In this document: positions 8,601-20,063 of the stretch, one piece after another
Position numbering within the stretch: the first letter of the stretch is position 1
Layout: the number at the start of each line of letters is the position of its first letter
Assembly: GCF_012489685.1 (NCBI RefSeq)
Contig: NC_080042.1
Coordinates: forward strand, 48,288,066-48,352,065
DNA: 64,000 bases
Reading direction: 5' to 3'
Source of the DNA: Lotus japonicus
Lineage: Eukaryota; Streptophyta; Magnoliopsida; Fabales; Fabaceae
Made by a program: the position numbers and the translations under genes
Notes under the pieces: model-generated
Seen by the model: the letters and a program-made list of their open reading frames with translations, nothing else
What the model was told of the DNA's origin: nothing
Databases searched by the model: none

Positions 8601-11600
8601 ATGGCAGCAGCAGTGGGTGGAGCTTTCCTCAGTGCATTCTTTGAGGTGATTTTCCACAAGCTGGCTTCACCTGAGGTTATCAATTTCATCCGAGGGAAGA
8701 AGCTTGACCCCAAGTTGCTTCAAAGGCTGGAGACTACTCTGAAAGTGGTTGCAGCTGTGCTTAACGATGCTGAGAAGAAACAAATCCGAGATGCTAATGT
8801 AAACAAATGGCTAGATGATCTCAAAGATGCTGTTTACATGGCTGATGACTTTTTGGATGAAGTTTCTACCAAAGCTTCAACTCAAAAGGAGGTAACTAAC
8901 TTGTTCTCTCGCCTTTTCAATGTGCAAGATAGGGAGATGGTAAGTAGGTTGGAAGACATAGTTGATCGATTAGAGTCTATCTTAAAACTCAAAGAGAGTC
9001 TTGATCTCAGAGAGATTGCAAACGAGAACTTATCGTCTAGAACTCCGTCAACATCTCTGCAAGATGGATTTCACATATTTGGAAGGGATGGAGACAAGAA
9101 GGCCATAATGAAGCTACTGTTGGATGAAAGTGAGGAAGTATCTGTGATCCCTATTGTGGGCATGGGTGGCGTCGGGAAGACTACTCTAGCTCAAATGGTG
9201 TACAATGATGACAATTTGAAGCAAATTTGTAACTTTGATTTCAAAGCATGGGTTTGTGTTTCTGAAGCATTTGATATTTTGAGGGTTACAAAAACTTTAA
9301 CAGAAGCACTCACTAAAAGAACTTGTGAAATGAATGATCTAAATTTACTTCAAGAAAATTTGCTGGAAAATTTGAGGGTGCAAAAATTCTTAATTATTCT
9401 GGATGATGTTTGGATTGAGGATTATGTTAATTGGAATCTTCTTAGAAAATCTTTGCTACGAGGGATTAGGGGGAGCAAAATTCTTGTAACAACCCGTAGT
9501 GAAAAGGTTGCTTCTATTGTCCAAACAGTCTGCCCTTACTATCTAAACCAACTATCGGATGGGGATTGTTGGTTTGTGTTTGCGAACCATGCATGTCTTT
9601 CTTCAGCGTTTGGTGAGAATGCAGTATCTCTAGAAAAAATTGGTAGGATGATTGTGAAGAAGTGTAAGGGGTTGCCTTTAGCAGCACAGTCGCTTGGAAG
9701 TTTATTGCAAAGAAAGCATGATATTCGGGATTGGACTAATATATTGAATAGTGATATTTGGGAATTATCTGAAAGTGAAAGTAAGATTATTCCAGCATTG
9801 AGAATTAGTTATAACTATCTTCCTCCACATTTGAAACGTTGCTTTGTTTACTGTTCATTGTTTCCCAAGGATTATGAATTTGTGGAAGATGAATTAATCT
9901 TGTTATGGATGGCTGAAGATCTATTACCTCCACCAAAAACGAGAAAAACATTAGAAGAAGTTGGTTATGAGTGTTTTGATGATTTAGTGTCAAGTTCATT
10001 TCTTCAACGCTCAAATACTCCATGGAGAGAGTCAATGTCTTTTGTAATGCATGATCTCATGCATGATTTAGTGACTTTGCTTGGTGGAGAATTCTACTCT
10101 CGATTAGAAGGACCTGGGGAAGAAATCAAAATTAATGACAAGACACGTCATTTCTATTGTCCACTCTTGGAAGGCTTTGAAGCTTTTGATAGAGCCAAAT
10201 CTTTAAGAACACTATTGTTAACCAAATGTAGTAAACCGGTGGAAGAGGCACTACATACTGAGCTATTGAAGCTTAAGTACTTGAGAGTGTTATCAGTTCG
10301 TGCTTTCTACAATCCCATTGTATTACCCTATTCTGCAGGCACATTGCTCCATTTGCGTTATTTGGATTTCTCAACAACATATATAAAGTCATTGCCAGAG
10401 TCATTGTGTAATTTGTATAATCTGCAAACATTGAAGCTGGATTATTGTTATGAGCTGACTATGCTACCCAGTGGCATGCAAAATCTGCTAAAGCTGCGCC
10501 GTCTTGGTATTGATGAAACTCCTATAAAGAAGATGCCCAAAGGAATGGGCAAACTAAACCAGTTACAACACTTACCTTACTATATTGTGGGCAAGGATGA
10601 AGAGGTCAAGATCAAGGAACTGGGAGGGCTTTCAAATCTTCATGGATTTCTTTCAGTTAAGAAATTGGAGAATGTCGCCAATGGTAGTGAAGCGTTGGAG
10701 GCAAGAATGATGGATAAGAAGCACATTAACAGTTTAGAGTTGCTGTGGTCTTCCAATGAGGATTGTATTAATTCTGAAACAGAAATGAATATACTTTGCA
10801 ACTTACAGCCTCACCGAAATCTACAATACTTGGACATAATTGGATATAGGGGTACCAAGTTTCCAGATTGGCTTGGAAGTTCTTACTATCACAATATGAA
10901 TAGTCTAAGACTGTCTTCTTGCAAGAATTGTTGTATCCTTCCGTCACTTGGACATCTACCGTCTCTCAAGCACCTGTATCTGTCAGACTTGAATGGGTTA
11001 GAGATTATTGATTCCAGTTTTTTTATGAATCATAAATCCTCTTGGCTGACACCCTTTCCCTCCCTTGAATCTCTAAATTTTGAACGTATGCTTTGTTGGG
11101 AGGTGTGGAGTTCTTTTGAGGGACATGCTTTTCCTCGACTTAAGCATCTCAATATAAAAAATTGTCCAAAACTGAGGGGAGATTTGCCAAGTGACCTCCC
11201 TGCTTTAGAAACACTTGAAATTGAAGATTGCGAGCAACTTGTCTGTTTGCTCTTAAGGGCTCCTGTCATGTGGCATCTAAAGATAGTTAAAGCCAATAAA
11301 GTAGTCTTGCAAGAGTCACCACTTACCATAGAATATTTGAGATTATGTGATTGTTCGTCCGTGATGTCATTTCCAGGGGATTGCTTTCCTGCTTCACTAA
11401 AGACTCTGGATATAAAGAATTTTAGAAAACTAGAATTCCCTAAGCAGAAACAGACGCACGAGTTACAACTAGAGTTCCTGGAAATGCACAGCAGCTGTGA
11501 TTCACTCAAGTGTTTCCCACTGGAGACATTTCCAAATCTCAAAGATCTATACATCTCAGACTGTGAAAATCTGGAATCTCTTTCAGTGTCACAGTTGCGG

Positions 11601-12242
11601 GATGTTTCTCTTCAAAATTTGCAAGACCTTGAGATCAACAGGTGCCCCAATTTAGTATCACTGGCAGGAGAAGGATTGGCTGCGCCAAGCTTGACTCGCA
11701 TCGTCGTTTCAGATTGCGACAAGTTAAACTCATTGCCTTGTCGGATGAATACTCTTCTCCCAAAGTTAAAAGAATTATGGATTCATAACTGCCCAAGAGT
11801 TGAGTCATTTCCTGAAGGTGCCTCGTCCAGCTTGAGAGAAATTCACATCACCGATTGTGAGAAATTGATATCACTAGCATGGCCATCCATGGACATGCTT
11901 ACCTTTGTCTTCATCCGCGGTCCATGTGATGGTATTAAGTCCTACCCGGGAGAGGATTTGTTGCCTCCCTCCATTGTGTCTTTAGAGCTACTTGAATTGT
12001 CCAGTCTGGAGACGTTGGATTGCAAGGGGCTTCTCCACCTCACCTCCCTAAAAAAATTAGTAATTTCAGATTGCCCAAAGCTGAAAAATATGGAGGGAGA
12101 AGGGCTACCTGCCTCTCTAACTGAACTGCGCATCTATAGATGTCCTTTGCTGGAAGAACGGTGCATCATGAAGCACCCTCAAATTTGGCCCAAAATTTCC
12201 CACATCCGCCGCATTGCCGTTGATTGGACACAAGATTCATGA
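8601..12242 (+). CDS. CC-NB-LRR disease resistance protein, RPP13-like, 1213 aa, apparently intact
   Basis: An intracellular immune receptor of the CNL class: it senses pathogen effectors and switches by ADP/ATP exchange. The start MAAAVGGAFL at 8601 is chosen because the second copy starts at the homologous MAAALVGGAF; an upstream in-frame ATG at 8493 is less likely. Domains: Rx-type coiled coil about residues 7-95 (VYMADDFLDEV, EDVID-like); NB-ARC with P-loop GMGGVGKTT at 187-195, RNBS-A near 213, kinase-2 LIILDDVW near 262-269, RNBS-B GSKILVTTRS near 291, GLPL near 356, RNBS-D CFVYCSLFPKDYEF near 413, MHD near 483; leucine-rich repeats about 530-1200. All nucleotide-binding motifs are canonical and there is no internal stop, so it is probably functional. 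The coding part is one exon. A GT-type splice donor follows the stop by 17 bases, suggesting introns in the 3' UTR. Family is secure; the pathogen recognised is unknown. Confidence 0.95.
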   Translation: MAAAVGGAFLSAFFEVIFHKLASPEVINFIRGKKLDPKLLQRLETTLKVVAAVLNDAEKKQIRDANVNKWLDDLKDAVYMADDFLDEVSTKASTQKEVTNLFSRLFNVQDREMVSRLEDIVDRLESILKLKESLDLREIANENLSSRTPSTSLQDGFHIFGRDGDKKAIMKLLLDESEEVSVIPIVGMGGVGKTTLAQMVYNDDNLKQICNFDFKAWVCVSEAFDILRVTKTLTEALTKRTCEMNDLNLLQENLLENLRVQKFLIILDDVWIEDYVNWNLLRKSLLRGIRGSKILVTTRSEKVASIVQTVCPYYLNQLSDGDCWFVFANHACLSSAFGENAVSLEKIGRMIVKKCKGLPLAAQSLGSLLQRKHDIRDWTNILNSDIWELSESESKIIPALRISYNYLPPHLKRCFVYCSLFPKDYEFVEDELILLWMAEDLLPPPKTRKTLEEVGYECFDDLVSSSFLQRSNTPWRESMSFVMHDLMHDLVTLLGGEFYSRLEGPGEEIKINDKTRHFYCPLLEGFEAFDRAKSLRTLLLTKCSKPVEEALHTELLKLKYLRVLSVRAFYNPIVLPYSAGTLLHLRYLDFSTTYIKSLPESLCNLYNLQTLKLDYCYELTMLPSGMQNLLKLRRLGIDETPIKKMPKGMGKLNQLQHLPYYIVGKDEEVKIKELGGLSNLHGFLSVKKLENVANGSEALEARMMDKKHINSLELLWSSNEDCINSETEMNILCNLQPHRNLQYLDIIGYRGTKFPDWLGSSYYHNMNSLRLSSCKNCCILPSLGHLPSLKHLYLSDLNGLEIIDSSFFMNHKSSWLTPFPSLESLNFERMLCWEVWSSFEGHAFPRLKHLNIKNCPKLRGDLPSDLPALETLEIEDCEQLVCLLLRAPVMWHLKIVKANKVVLQESPLTIEYLRLCDCSSVMSFPGDCFPASLKTLDIKNFRKLEFPKQKQTHELQLEFLEMHSSCDSLKCFPLETFPNLKDLYISDCENLESLSVSQLRDVSLQNLQDLEINRCPNLVSLAGEGLAAPSLTRIVVSDCDKLNSLPCRMNTLLPKLKELWIHNCPRVESFPEGASSSLREIHITDCEKLISLAWPSMDMLTFVFIRGPCDGIKSYPGEDLLPPSIVSLELLELSSLETLDCKGLLHLTSLKKLVISDCPKLKNMEGEGLPASLTELRIYRCPLLEERCIMKHPQIWPKISHIRRIAVDWTQDS

Positions 12243-15200
12243 CCTGGGATCATCAAAAGGTAATTGTTCTGCTCTAACTGACTGACTTTCTTCATTATCT
12301 TCTCTAGAAGAAACAAAGCTATTTTGCAGCACGAGTTTACGTAGACCATTTTGAAAAATAAACGTTTTTCATGAGTTTGAGTCAAGCATGTGTTTCCTTT
12401 CATGTCATTTTCTATATGTGGTGAATATTTTATCAATTAGGTATGGGTTTAGTTAGCTACGGCATATGTTATTCATTTGTATTCGTGATGATTCCTGAAA
12501 TTCAAATAGCTAGCATCATACTTCATGTCGATGCCTGGTATTTTTCACTTGAATACTTCTTCCATGATTGTCTAATACAGTGATACTGTTCAAATGCTAT
12601 AAGGTTCTTTTACTATTTTTCTCTTTTTTTCATTTTTAGAAAGCCAAGTTCATAACCAGCTGGAGGTTCCAACCTCGTTCTTTAGTATATGGTAGTATGA
12701 TATCAATGTTTATGACTTGGAAGCCATCAGTAATTAACCACTTAGAACCGAATTATAAGTTCCCATACATTTGTATGCTTGTCAACATAGATAAAATCTA
12801 ATATATTTGGAACATGTCTCTCCTGCTTCAAATGAGAAAAACATTAAGAATGGGGACAAAGAATGGGGAAATCAAGAATGGGGAAATCAAGTTCCCATAC
12901 ATTTGTGAATACCTAGGTCAGCTGGAAGGACACCTCAGAAACCATGTGTCAATGAGGGTAAGCCTGATTGTCCAGGGTTAAAGAATGGGGAAATCAAGGT
13001 ATTGTATGAAGATTGATGGAAGATTGCTTCCAACAAGAAGACAGAGGAATGATTTAGACAAAGAATATAATGATAATGACTTAGCTGTTTGGAATAGGTT
13101 AGGATTCTTTTGAAGTTTATAAACGTTTGTTTGGCCATAATATGAGAGGTCTCCACAACAAATGGATCTAGGATAGGCTCTGATACCAGAGACCTGTGGG
13201 TTATGGGCCCAACACTGTAGATAATTAATATAACGTGAAATTTATATCTTATTCTTGACTATTACTCTAGGAAAATTGCCAAAATATGTCTGCAATATGA
13301 ACAAAAATATGTTTCTTTCCTTTCTAAGCTTACATTTTATTGTTCCTCGTGGGTCTTCCATTAATGTTGTGTGTGAAACTTGTTTGATGCACTTTGCTGA
13401 TCATTCTCCATGCTGATGATAATCCCAATTTTATTCTTTTTACCCTTTTTATTTTGCTCTGAAATTTATTAAATATCAAGAGTTACTCTGTGTTCATAAA
13501 GCTAGGACCTGTATCTTGATAATTCCAGCTGATGTCGGGACGAAGGATTTGTTTGTTCAAAGCTGTGTATAGCATTGGAGCCAAATTTCATGTCTTTATA
13601 TTTTTTAACTTTTGGGGCATACTTTGGATTTTTAGAAAAATATAGATGTCACTTCCTATGGTTATACATGCTGGGGATACAATGGCATTTATATTAATTA
13701 ATTCATAACAACTACTGTTAATTTTCTTTGTTTTATATTATGTTTTTAAAAATTGCTCGTGGCGGTGGATGAATTTTTTTGCTTTTGTGTAGGATTTTGT
13801 TAGAACTGATAGGGATGAATCTCTGCTTAGCTCTGGCTAGCTACTGTTTCTTTGGGGCATGCTTTCCAGGTATACACTGAGATATTTATAAAAGTGTTTC
13901 TCAAAGGAAACTGTTAATTAGAATGGTGTTTAAGTTTTGACTACTTGTTAGCTTGCTTATTCCTTCTATTCTCTTATATAAATTAGGATTTGGGACATCA
14001 ATGTGGGAAACTTGCTTGTCAATTCAGCTGGAAATGCCAAGCTTGCTGTATTTGGAAACTTCCTTCTTTAAGGATTTTCCTTCTCCCAACTCTCTTTCCA
14101 CTTTATGCTCTAAATTTTCTCGGGGCATTTCTGCATTTGTCAGTACTTGAATCATTTAGAAAGATGATAATGGCACTTCTTGGGCTGTAGCAGTTGCAAC
14201 TTCTTGAGAATACAGGCTTTAAGCCATGATTTAGCTGATAGGGACAACTGGACAAGTAATAAGTACACCAAGCCATTTAGCTACTTATTCTGTAAGTATT
14301 CATCTAATGTTTATAATGATACAGACTTTTTAGTCACACCGTCACGAATCATGATGCATCATAAGTATTCATAACAACAATGTTTAGATAATTTAAATTT
14401 AACAAAATATATGTACAAGTCAGAAGAATTTCCTAAATGTCGCTTCTCTGGGCCATACTCCTGACCTGAGGTATATATTGATAGATAACTGAAAATAATA
14501 TGTCTGAATTTTTGAATTTTGTTTGGTTGATATTTTATGTTTAAAAATTGCTCTTGTTGAAGCATGAAATATTTTTGCTTTCATCCAGGTCTTGGTTCAA
14601 ACTTCAAACTGACAGGGATGGTCCCAGGCTCCCAGCCTATCTCTGTTTACAGATAAAGTTGGACATGCCTCTCAGTTATCAGGTATGTATCGACACATGA
14701 TTGAAAAGTGCTTTCATGCCTTTAACTGCTGCTAATAAGTTATCCAGCCGAACATATTTGAAATTTTACTTTTTCCTTGAATATATTATTGAAGGAAATT
14801 GTGAACTTGCTGCTGTGGGGCAGGATGTTCATAATGTTTATAGGGAGTGAGTGAATCCCATTACATTGCACTGTGCGCTCGAGTCCATGACTGACACCAG
14901 TTTTCTAAACTAGAATGAAGTGCAAGAAAGATAATCACAGATTCACAAAGCTTTTGAGGAAAAAGATTCATTCGTGAAGATGACTATCAAACTTCCAACA
15001 TCAAAGCTTGGGCACATTCGCTGATTCGCAGCACAGGAATCATCTTAAGGAATGAGTTCATGCAAGGCATTTTGGATCTTGACCAGAGCTCATGAGGGTT
15101 AATGGATTAATCATGACCTCTGGGTGAGAACTGAGGTCTTTCATCTTCCCCATTTTAATGGGATTGCTAAATCAGACCTGGGTGGAACTGTGGAAGGAAG

Positions 15201-15337
15201 TCAAGAAAATTCTGTGTGTGAAACTTATACTACAAAATCCCACGCTAAAAAAATTGAAGGCTTTCAGTTCCTCTCTTTCTACTGCAAAAGAACCACTCTG
15301 CTTATCACCCTGTTGCACTATATATTAATAACATGTA
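12243..15337 (+). other. 3' region of the CNL gene with exon-like modules (probable spliced 3' UTR)
   Basis: No protein-coding gene. After the stop the sequence reads AAAAG/GTAATT (donor at 12260). Exon-like segments flanked by AG and GT lie at 13793-13869 and 14589-14682. A terminal exon-like segment begins near 14810. The segment at 14589-14682 has a counterpart with matching splice-type borders at 34761-34837. The whole region is homologous to 25423-25814 plus 30743-32350 (downstream of the pseudogene), showing that it was duplicated with the gene. Introns in the 3' UTR are the simplest reading; no transcript evidence is available. Confidence 0.5.
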
Positions 15338-15642
15338 CTCCCTCCGGTCCTATTTATAAGCAACAAAAAAAAAATTCACATAGTTTAAGAAATGTAGTAA
15401 AATTAGATAAAATGCATTAAATTTGTCTTGAATCAAAATAAACTTCCAAAATTACCCTTTGTTATTCATGTTGGAAAGTGGGAAAGAGAGAGAATAATTA
15501 ATGAGACATATTTTACAAGTTAGAATTAATAAGGGCATCATTGGAAAAAAATAATTAATATAGTTCAAACTTTCATTTGGTTCTTATAAAAAGGACCAAG
15601 ATTTTTCTTCTCTTTCATGCTTATAAATAGGACCGGAGGGAG
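15338..15642. mobile_element. Stowaway-type (Tc1/mariner) MITE, 305 bp
   Basis: The ends are CTCCCTCCGGTCCTATTTAT and its complement (ATAAATAGGACCGGAGGGAG), directly flanked on both sides by TA (15336-15337 and 15643-15644), the expected target duplication. The interior is AT-rich and non-coding. This end sequence is typical of abundant plant Stowaway elements. Confidence 0.9.
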
Positions 15643-15644
15643 TA

Positions 15645-16138
15645 TATGCTTTATATGACAAGTGACAACAGTTATTTAATAACCTTCTAATGGCAGCCAC
15701 AACTTGTTCTCATGTGCTTCATTTCATTTCCTTCTCATAGTTGCTGACCTGAGAAAACAAGTAATTCAACATGACTTTTGCTTGAGACATTATTTGAGAA
15801 ATGTGGATCAGAACTTTTGCCAAAAAATTGTGTCAGGGTGTGTGACATTGATAGAACTCTCCTCTATTCTAGGATTGTGCACTCCTCTAGATTAATAATG
15901 CAACTTAAAATGAATGACGTTCCACACATCATCACCCTGTAGTGATGTCTTTAAGTCTTCTCCTCCTCTTTCGCCTGAATTTTTTGATTTGTTTGACTAT
16001 GCAATGGTGATTTTATTTTTTATTTTTATTTATTTTAGAAATTTAAGCCTGTCTCACGTTACGTTGGTTGCATTGTGAATCTCTAAACTGTATATATTTT
16101 AAGCATCTTTCACATGCACTCAGCAGTCCAAGAAGCAT
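15645..16138. other. Non-coding spacer
   Basis: AT-rich sequence between the Stowaway MITE and the MULE-like element. I see no gene, repeat structure or RNA here. Confidence 0.5.
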
Positions 16139-16147
16139 TAATATAAA

Positions 16148-17603
16148 GGCTTAAATAAGTTTTTGGTCCGTAACCTTTACTAAATGCTTGGTTTTCGTCC
16201 CTCGTCGGAGCAAATGTGGGTTTTAATCCCTAACCTTTGTCAAAAGATTTGGTTTTGGTCCCTCCGAAGCTCTGGGTCAACGCCGGAGCTCTGGTGGCCC
16301 ATGTGGCATGACCACGTCAGTTGAATGAACTTATGTGGAATTTGATTTTCTTTTTCATTTAAATTAAAAAAAACCCTAATTAATTAAAAAAATTATTTAA
16401 AATTCTAAAAAACAAAAAAACTTAATCAAAACAATAAATGGAGTAATATTACAAAAATGCACTCTTCCCTCTCACTGCTCCTTCACTCCATTGCAATGTC
16501 CTCAGCCACATTCCCTTTCCTCTCTAGCGAGCTCGCCTCCGCCGTGTTTCCTTTCTTCTCCGTCGATTTCTCTTGATAATGGACCGCAATGCCGTCGTCG
16601 TGCTCCGGTAGGCCTTGAATCTCGGAAACATCCCACCATCGCCGTCGTCGTTAACCATTTTCTTGATAAAGGTGTAAACTTGATGCTACTTGCAGATCGA
16701 CGATGCCCCGCCGCTTAACCACCATGCCCTGTGTGAAGGGGTTCACGAAGATGGTTCTTTCACACTTAGAACCTTCATCACTCTCAGATCCCTGATTTGG
16801 TTTCGGGAACGCAAGTCGGGATCGATCTGAGATTGTTCTGGGTTGTCCAGTAGCACATGGAGGTCCGATCTATTCTGGGTTGTTAAATTTTTCTGGGTTA
16901 TGGGTTCAATTTTTTTTGCGTTGTCTTTCTTCAATTCCGTTTTGGAGTGGTTTGAGCTTCTCTGAATCTATGGGTTACATTTTCTAAACTGTCACTTTCC
17001 TCTAGCCTTTGCTGCGTTATGTTTATGTCTGCAAATTGTTTTGGGTTCTTAACTTGTCTAAGGAGGGAAATCTGGGAGGATTAATTGAGTATACTTTTCA
17101 CTTTGGGTCATTTGGCCATGGTTTCAACAACATATCTCTAATTATGTAAATGTCAGACCTTAAAAAAAAACTTGTGTTTTGAATCCATAGGTGTCTTCTG
17201 GGCTATTTTTGCGTGGTCTTCTAGAGTTTAATTGTTTGCAACAGGGATCTAATAATTTTCAATTGCAACTAATAATAGTGAGAGGGAAGAGGGCATTTTT
17301 GTACTATTACTCCATTTATTGTTTTGATTAAGTTTTTTTTTTTTAGAATTTTAAATAATTTTTTTTAATTAATTCTGTTTTTTTTAATTTAAATGAAAAA
17401 GAAAATCAAATTTCACATAAGCTCATTCAACTGACGTGGCTATGCCACATGGGCCACCGGAGCTCCGGCGTTAACCCAGAGCTCCGGAGGGACCAAAACC
17501 AAACCTTTTAACAAATGTTAGGGACTAAAACTCACATTTGCTCCGGCGAGAGACGAAAACCAAGCATTTGGTAAAGGTTAGAGACCAAAAACTTATTTAA
17601 GTA
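16148..17603. mobile_element. MULE-like transposon with long TIRs and gene-like filler (possible Pack-MULE)
   Basis: Imperfect terminal inverted repeats of about 326-328 bp (16148-16475 and 17278-17603) start with (GG/TA)CTTAAATAAG and contain the GTTTTTGGTC-type sequence common in legume repeats. The element is flanked by a perfect 9-bp direct repeat, TAATATAAA, at 16139-16147 and 17604-17612, which is the size expected for Mutator-like elements. No transposase is present. The 802-bp interior (16476-17277) has a GC-rich stretch with Ser/Pro-rich coding look (16491-16720), unlike the AT-rich TIRs, and may be a captured gene fragment. Confidence 0.8.
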
Positions 17604-17816
17604 TAATATAAAACTTAAGAAAAGGTAATGTGAAGGAAGCATCTTGAGGAGAAAACAATAATTATTTGTTCAAACCTCTAAATGAGGTGGAAAGAGGTGG
17701 ATCAGGAAAGAGATAGGGAGAAAATAAAAAGTAAGAGAGAGAAAGTATAAGATGTGATAGATGATAAGAGGAAAGAGATAGAAATAAAAATAGGTGGAAA
17801 TGAAATGTATAAATAA
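17604..17816. other. 5' edge of the second CNL unit, split by transposons
   Basis: The stretch at about 17612-17650 (GGTAATGTGAAGGAAGCATC) matches the region upstream of the first CNL near 8125. It is now separated from the rest of the second promoter by the Harbinger element. No gene. Confidence 0.5.
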
Positions 17817-18298
17817 GACTACCCACAATGGTGTTGAATGTGGGTAGTTTAATGTTGAAAGTGGGGTTTAATGGTGTTGAAAGTGAGTGTTGAAAGTTGG
17901 AAGGAGGAGAGAGGTGTTGAAAATTTTCAACACTTGTGAAACCTGCAGCATGGGACACATGGCACGGCCTGGCTGGTGACCGCCAGGCGCGTGCCACACA
18001 CGCGCGGACAAGGCGCGTTATGGGCAGGGCGTGCAGCAGGCGGGTCCCAGGCGGACCGGTGGTGGGACGCGTGGCACGCGTCGGTTGGGCACCGACAGGC
18101 GCGTGCCACGCACGCGCGTGAGGAGAGAGAGACGGTCTGACGAGTGACGCGTGTCGCGCGTTGATTGGTCCGGGCGATTTTCTTTTATCCTAATCTTTCC
18201 AACTCAATTATTTCATTAAAAAAATTTAAAAAAATATAAAAAAATTACCAAAATTCATGATTTTTTTTCTCTATAAATAGAGACTTGGTTCGTTTGAT

Positions 18299-19615
18299 TT
18301 GGACACAGAAAAAAAAACCAAGTTTTCCATCATCTTATTCATCTTATTATCTTTCAACTATCCCCTTTGCTTTGAAATTGATCCCAACAACTACCATTTC
18401 AACACCCAGAATTCTTCTAACCAAATTCCCAACAATTATCAACATCCAAATCAGTTTCCCAACAACCAAATTCCCAACAATTATCAACATCCAAATCAGT
18501 TTCCCAACTACCAAAATCCCAACTTTTATCAACATCCAAATCAAATTTCCAACTACCGAAATTCCAACAATTATCAAGATCCAAATCGATCCAACTACCA
18601 AAATCACAACAATTATCAAGATCCAAATCAATCCAACTACCAAAATCACAACAATTTTCAAGATCCAACTCAATTTCTCAACCAACGTCCTCATCCCCAT
18701 CATGGATCTATGTTCAGATATTCATCTCCAACACCGCCGTCTAATGATGGTGCACCTGAATTTCCCGATTTTTCAACACAAATGAATCTTACTGGCATGA
18801 CAGCTGGTAATGAAGCCACTCCAAATGAAGAGGATTCAACTCCTACGAGCAGGAGAAGTCACTTACCAGCATGGAACACTGATCAAAATAAGGTGTTAAT
18901 TAGTGAGTGACTTAAATATGGAACAAACAGTGTTGTCGGGAGAAACAAAAAAGGAGAAACATTTTGGGGTCAAATTGCTGAGTATTGTAATCAACATTGC
19001 TCATTCAATCCTCCGCGGGATGGAAATGCATGCCGAAACCGTTATAATTATATGAGCAAGCAAATAAATAAATGGATTGGCGCTTATGAAGGCGCTAAGC
19101 GTATGCAACGAAGCGGTTGGTCGGAGAATGATATTTTGACCCAAGCGCAAGCATTATACGCAGATGGGAAGAAGGGTCAATTTAATTTGATGGCAGAATG
19201 GGAGGCTCTCCGCGATCAACCACGTTACTGTAGTCAAGCAGGAGGAAGTGTTGGCTCAGGAAGTAGTGGATCTAAGAGATCTCGCGAGAGTGTTGCATGT
19301 GGCTCAAACTCTATAGGATCGATTCCCCGTCCAATGGGTAGGGATGCATCTAAAAAAAAGGGTAAAAAGAAGAGCACAACGGTTGCCTTGGAGGTGATGG
19401 AGAAAGATTGGGCTGCATACAAACAAGTCAAGGAGATTGAGGTTGAACAATTGAAGCAGATGGCGGCGATGCAACAAGAGACTAATAGATTGAGGAAAGA
19501 GGAGACTGAAGCTAAGAAAATGGAATTATTTCTAAAGTTAAGTGAAGAGGAGCATCTCAGTGACCACAAGAAAGAGCTGTTGAAGCGGTTGTCCCAAGAG
19601 CTCTTTGGAAATTAA
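18299..19615 (+). pseudogene. Harbinger ORF1 (Myb/NAM-associated-like DNA-binding partner) with one nonsense codon
   Basis: In PIF/Harbinger elements ORF1 binds DNA and helps the transposase enter the nucleus and assemble. Here a 438-codon frame is interrupted once, by TGA at 18908-18910, inside the conserved region between AWNTDQNKVLISE and LKYGTNSVVG. Family comparison predicts Trp there, so TGG to TGA. Both sides are in the same frame. The N-terminal third contains imperfect repeats of about 15 residues rich in Asn, Gln, Tyr and Pro (NNYQHPNQFPN type). Downstream come the conserved WGQIAEYCNQHC and RNRYNYMSKQINKWIGAYE segments, then a Lys/Glu-rich coiled-coil tail (about 19390-19600). Confidence 0.85.
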
Positions 19616-19938
19616 TTGTCTGTAGTGTTTGCTTTATTATTTTCCAAGTGGTGTCAAGTCTGTAGTGTTTGCTTTAATAATTTGTCAGTGTTGTCGAGTC
19701 TGTAGTGTTTGCTTTAATAATTTGTCAGTGTTTTGTCAAGTCTGTACTGTTTACTTTAATAATTTGTTGGTGTTGTCAGTGGCTTTAATGTATGGTTTAC
19801 CGAGTTTGAATATGCATCACTCAATTCGAATCTAGTCCTTATCCGATAATTAACTATAGTTCATATTATTTCGAATCCGTCAATGTCCACCATTCAAGTT
19901 ATCTATATATATGGACTCATAGATCCACCATTCAATGT

Positions 19939-20049
19939 ATCTCTTCCCATCTCTTCCCATCTCTTCCCATCTACTTCCCATCTCTTCCCATCTCTTCCCA
20001 TCTACTTCCCATCTTTTCCCATCTCTTCCCATCTCTTCCCATCTACTTC
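19939..20049 (+). repeat. Short tandem repeat (TCTTCCCATC-type, ~10 bp unit)
   Basis: About ten imperfect copies of CTCTTCCCAT/CTACTTCCCAT lie immediately upstream of the transposase start codon. They could be transcribed as a pyrimidine-rich leader. Pure tandem array without spacers. Confidence 0.85.
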
Positions 20050-20063
20050 AAATTTCACAAAAA

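Noticed and set aside
11030..11554. 174-aa minus-strand ORF
   Set aside because: It lies wholly inside the LRR coding sequence of the CNL on the opposite strand; leucine-rich repeats often give such antisense frames.
13953..14190. Small ORFs downstream of the CNL
   Set aside because: The matching sequence in copy B (about 30785-31000) does not preserve the frames, so coding is not supported.
18347..18703. 118-aa hydrophobic minus-strand ORF resembling a membrane protein
   Set aside because: It is the antisense reading of the Asn/Gln/Tyr repeats of Harbinger ORF1, and the Val/Ile runs come from the repeat composition.
19939..20049. Repeat array considered as a CRISPR-like structure
   Set aside because: Units are contiguous 10-mers without unique spacers, in a plant genome; a simple tandem repeat.
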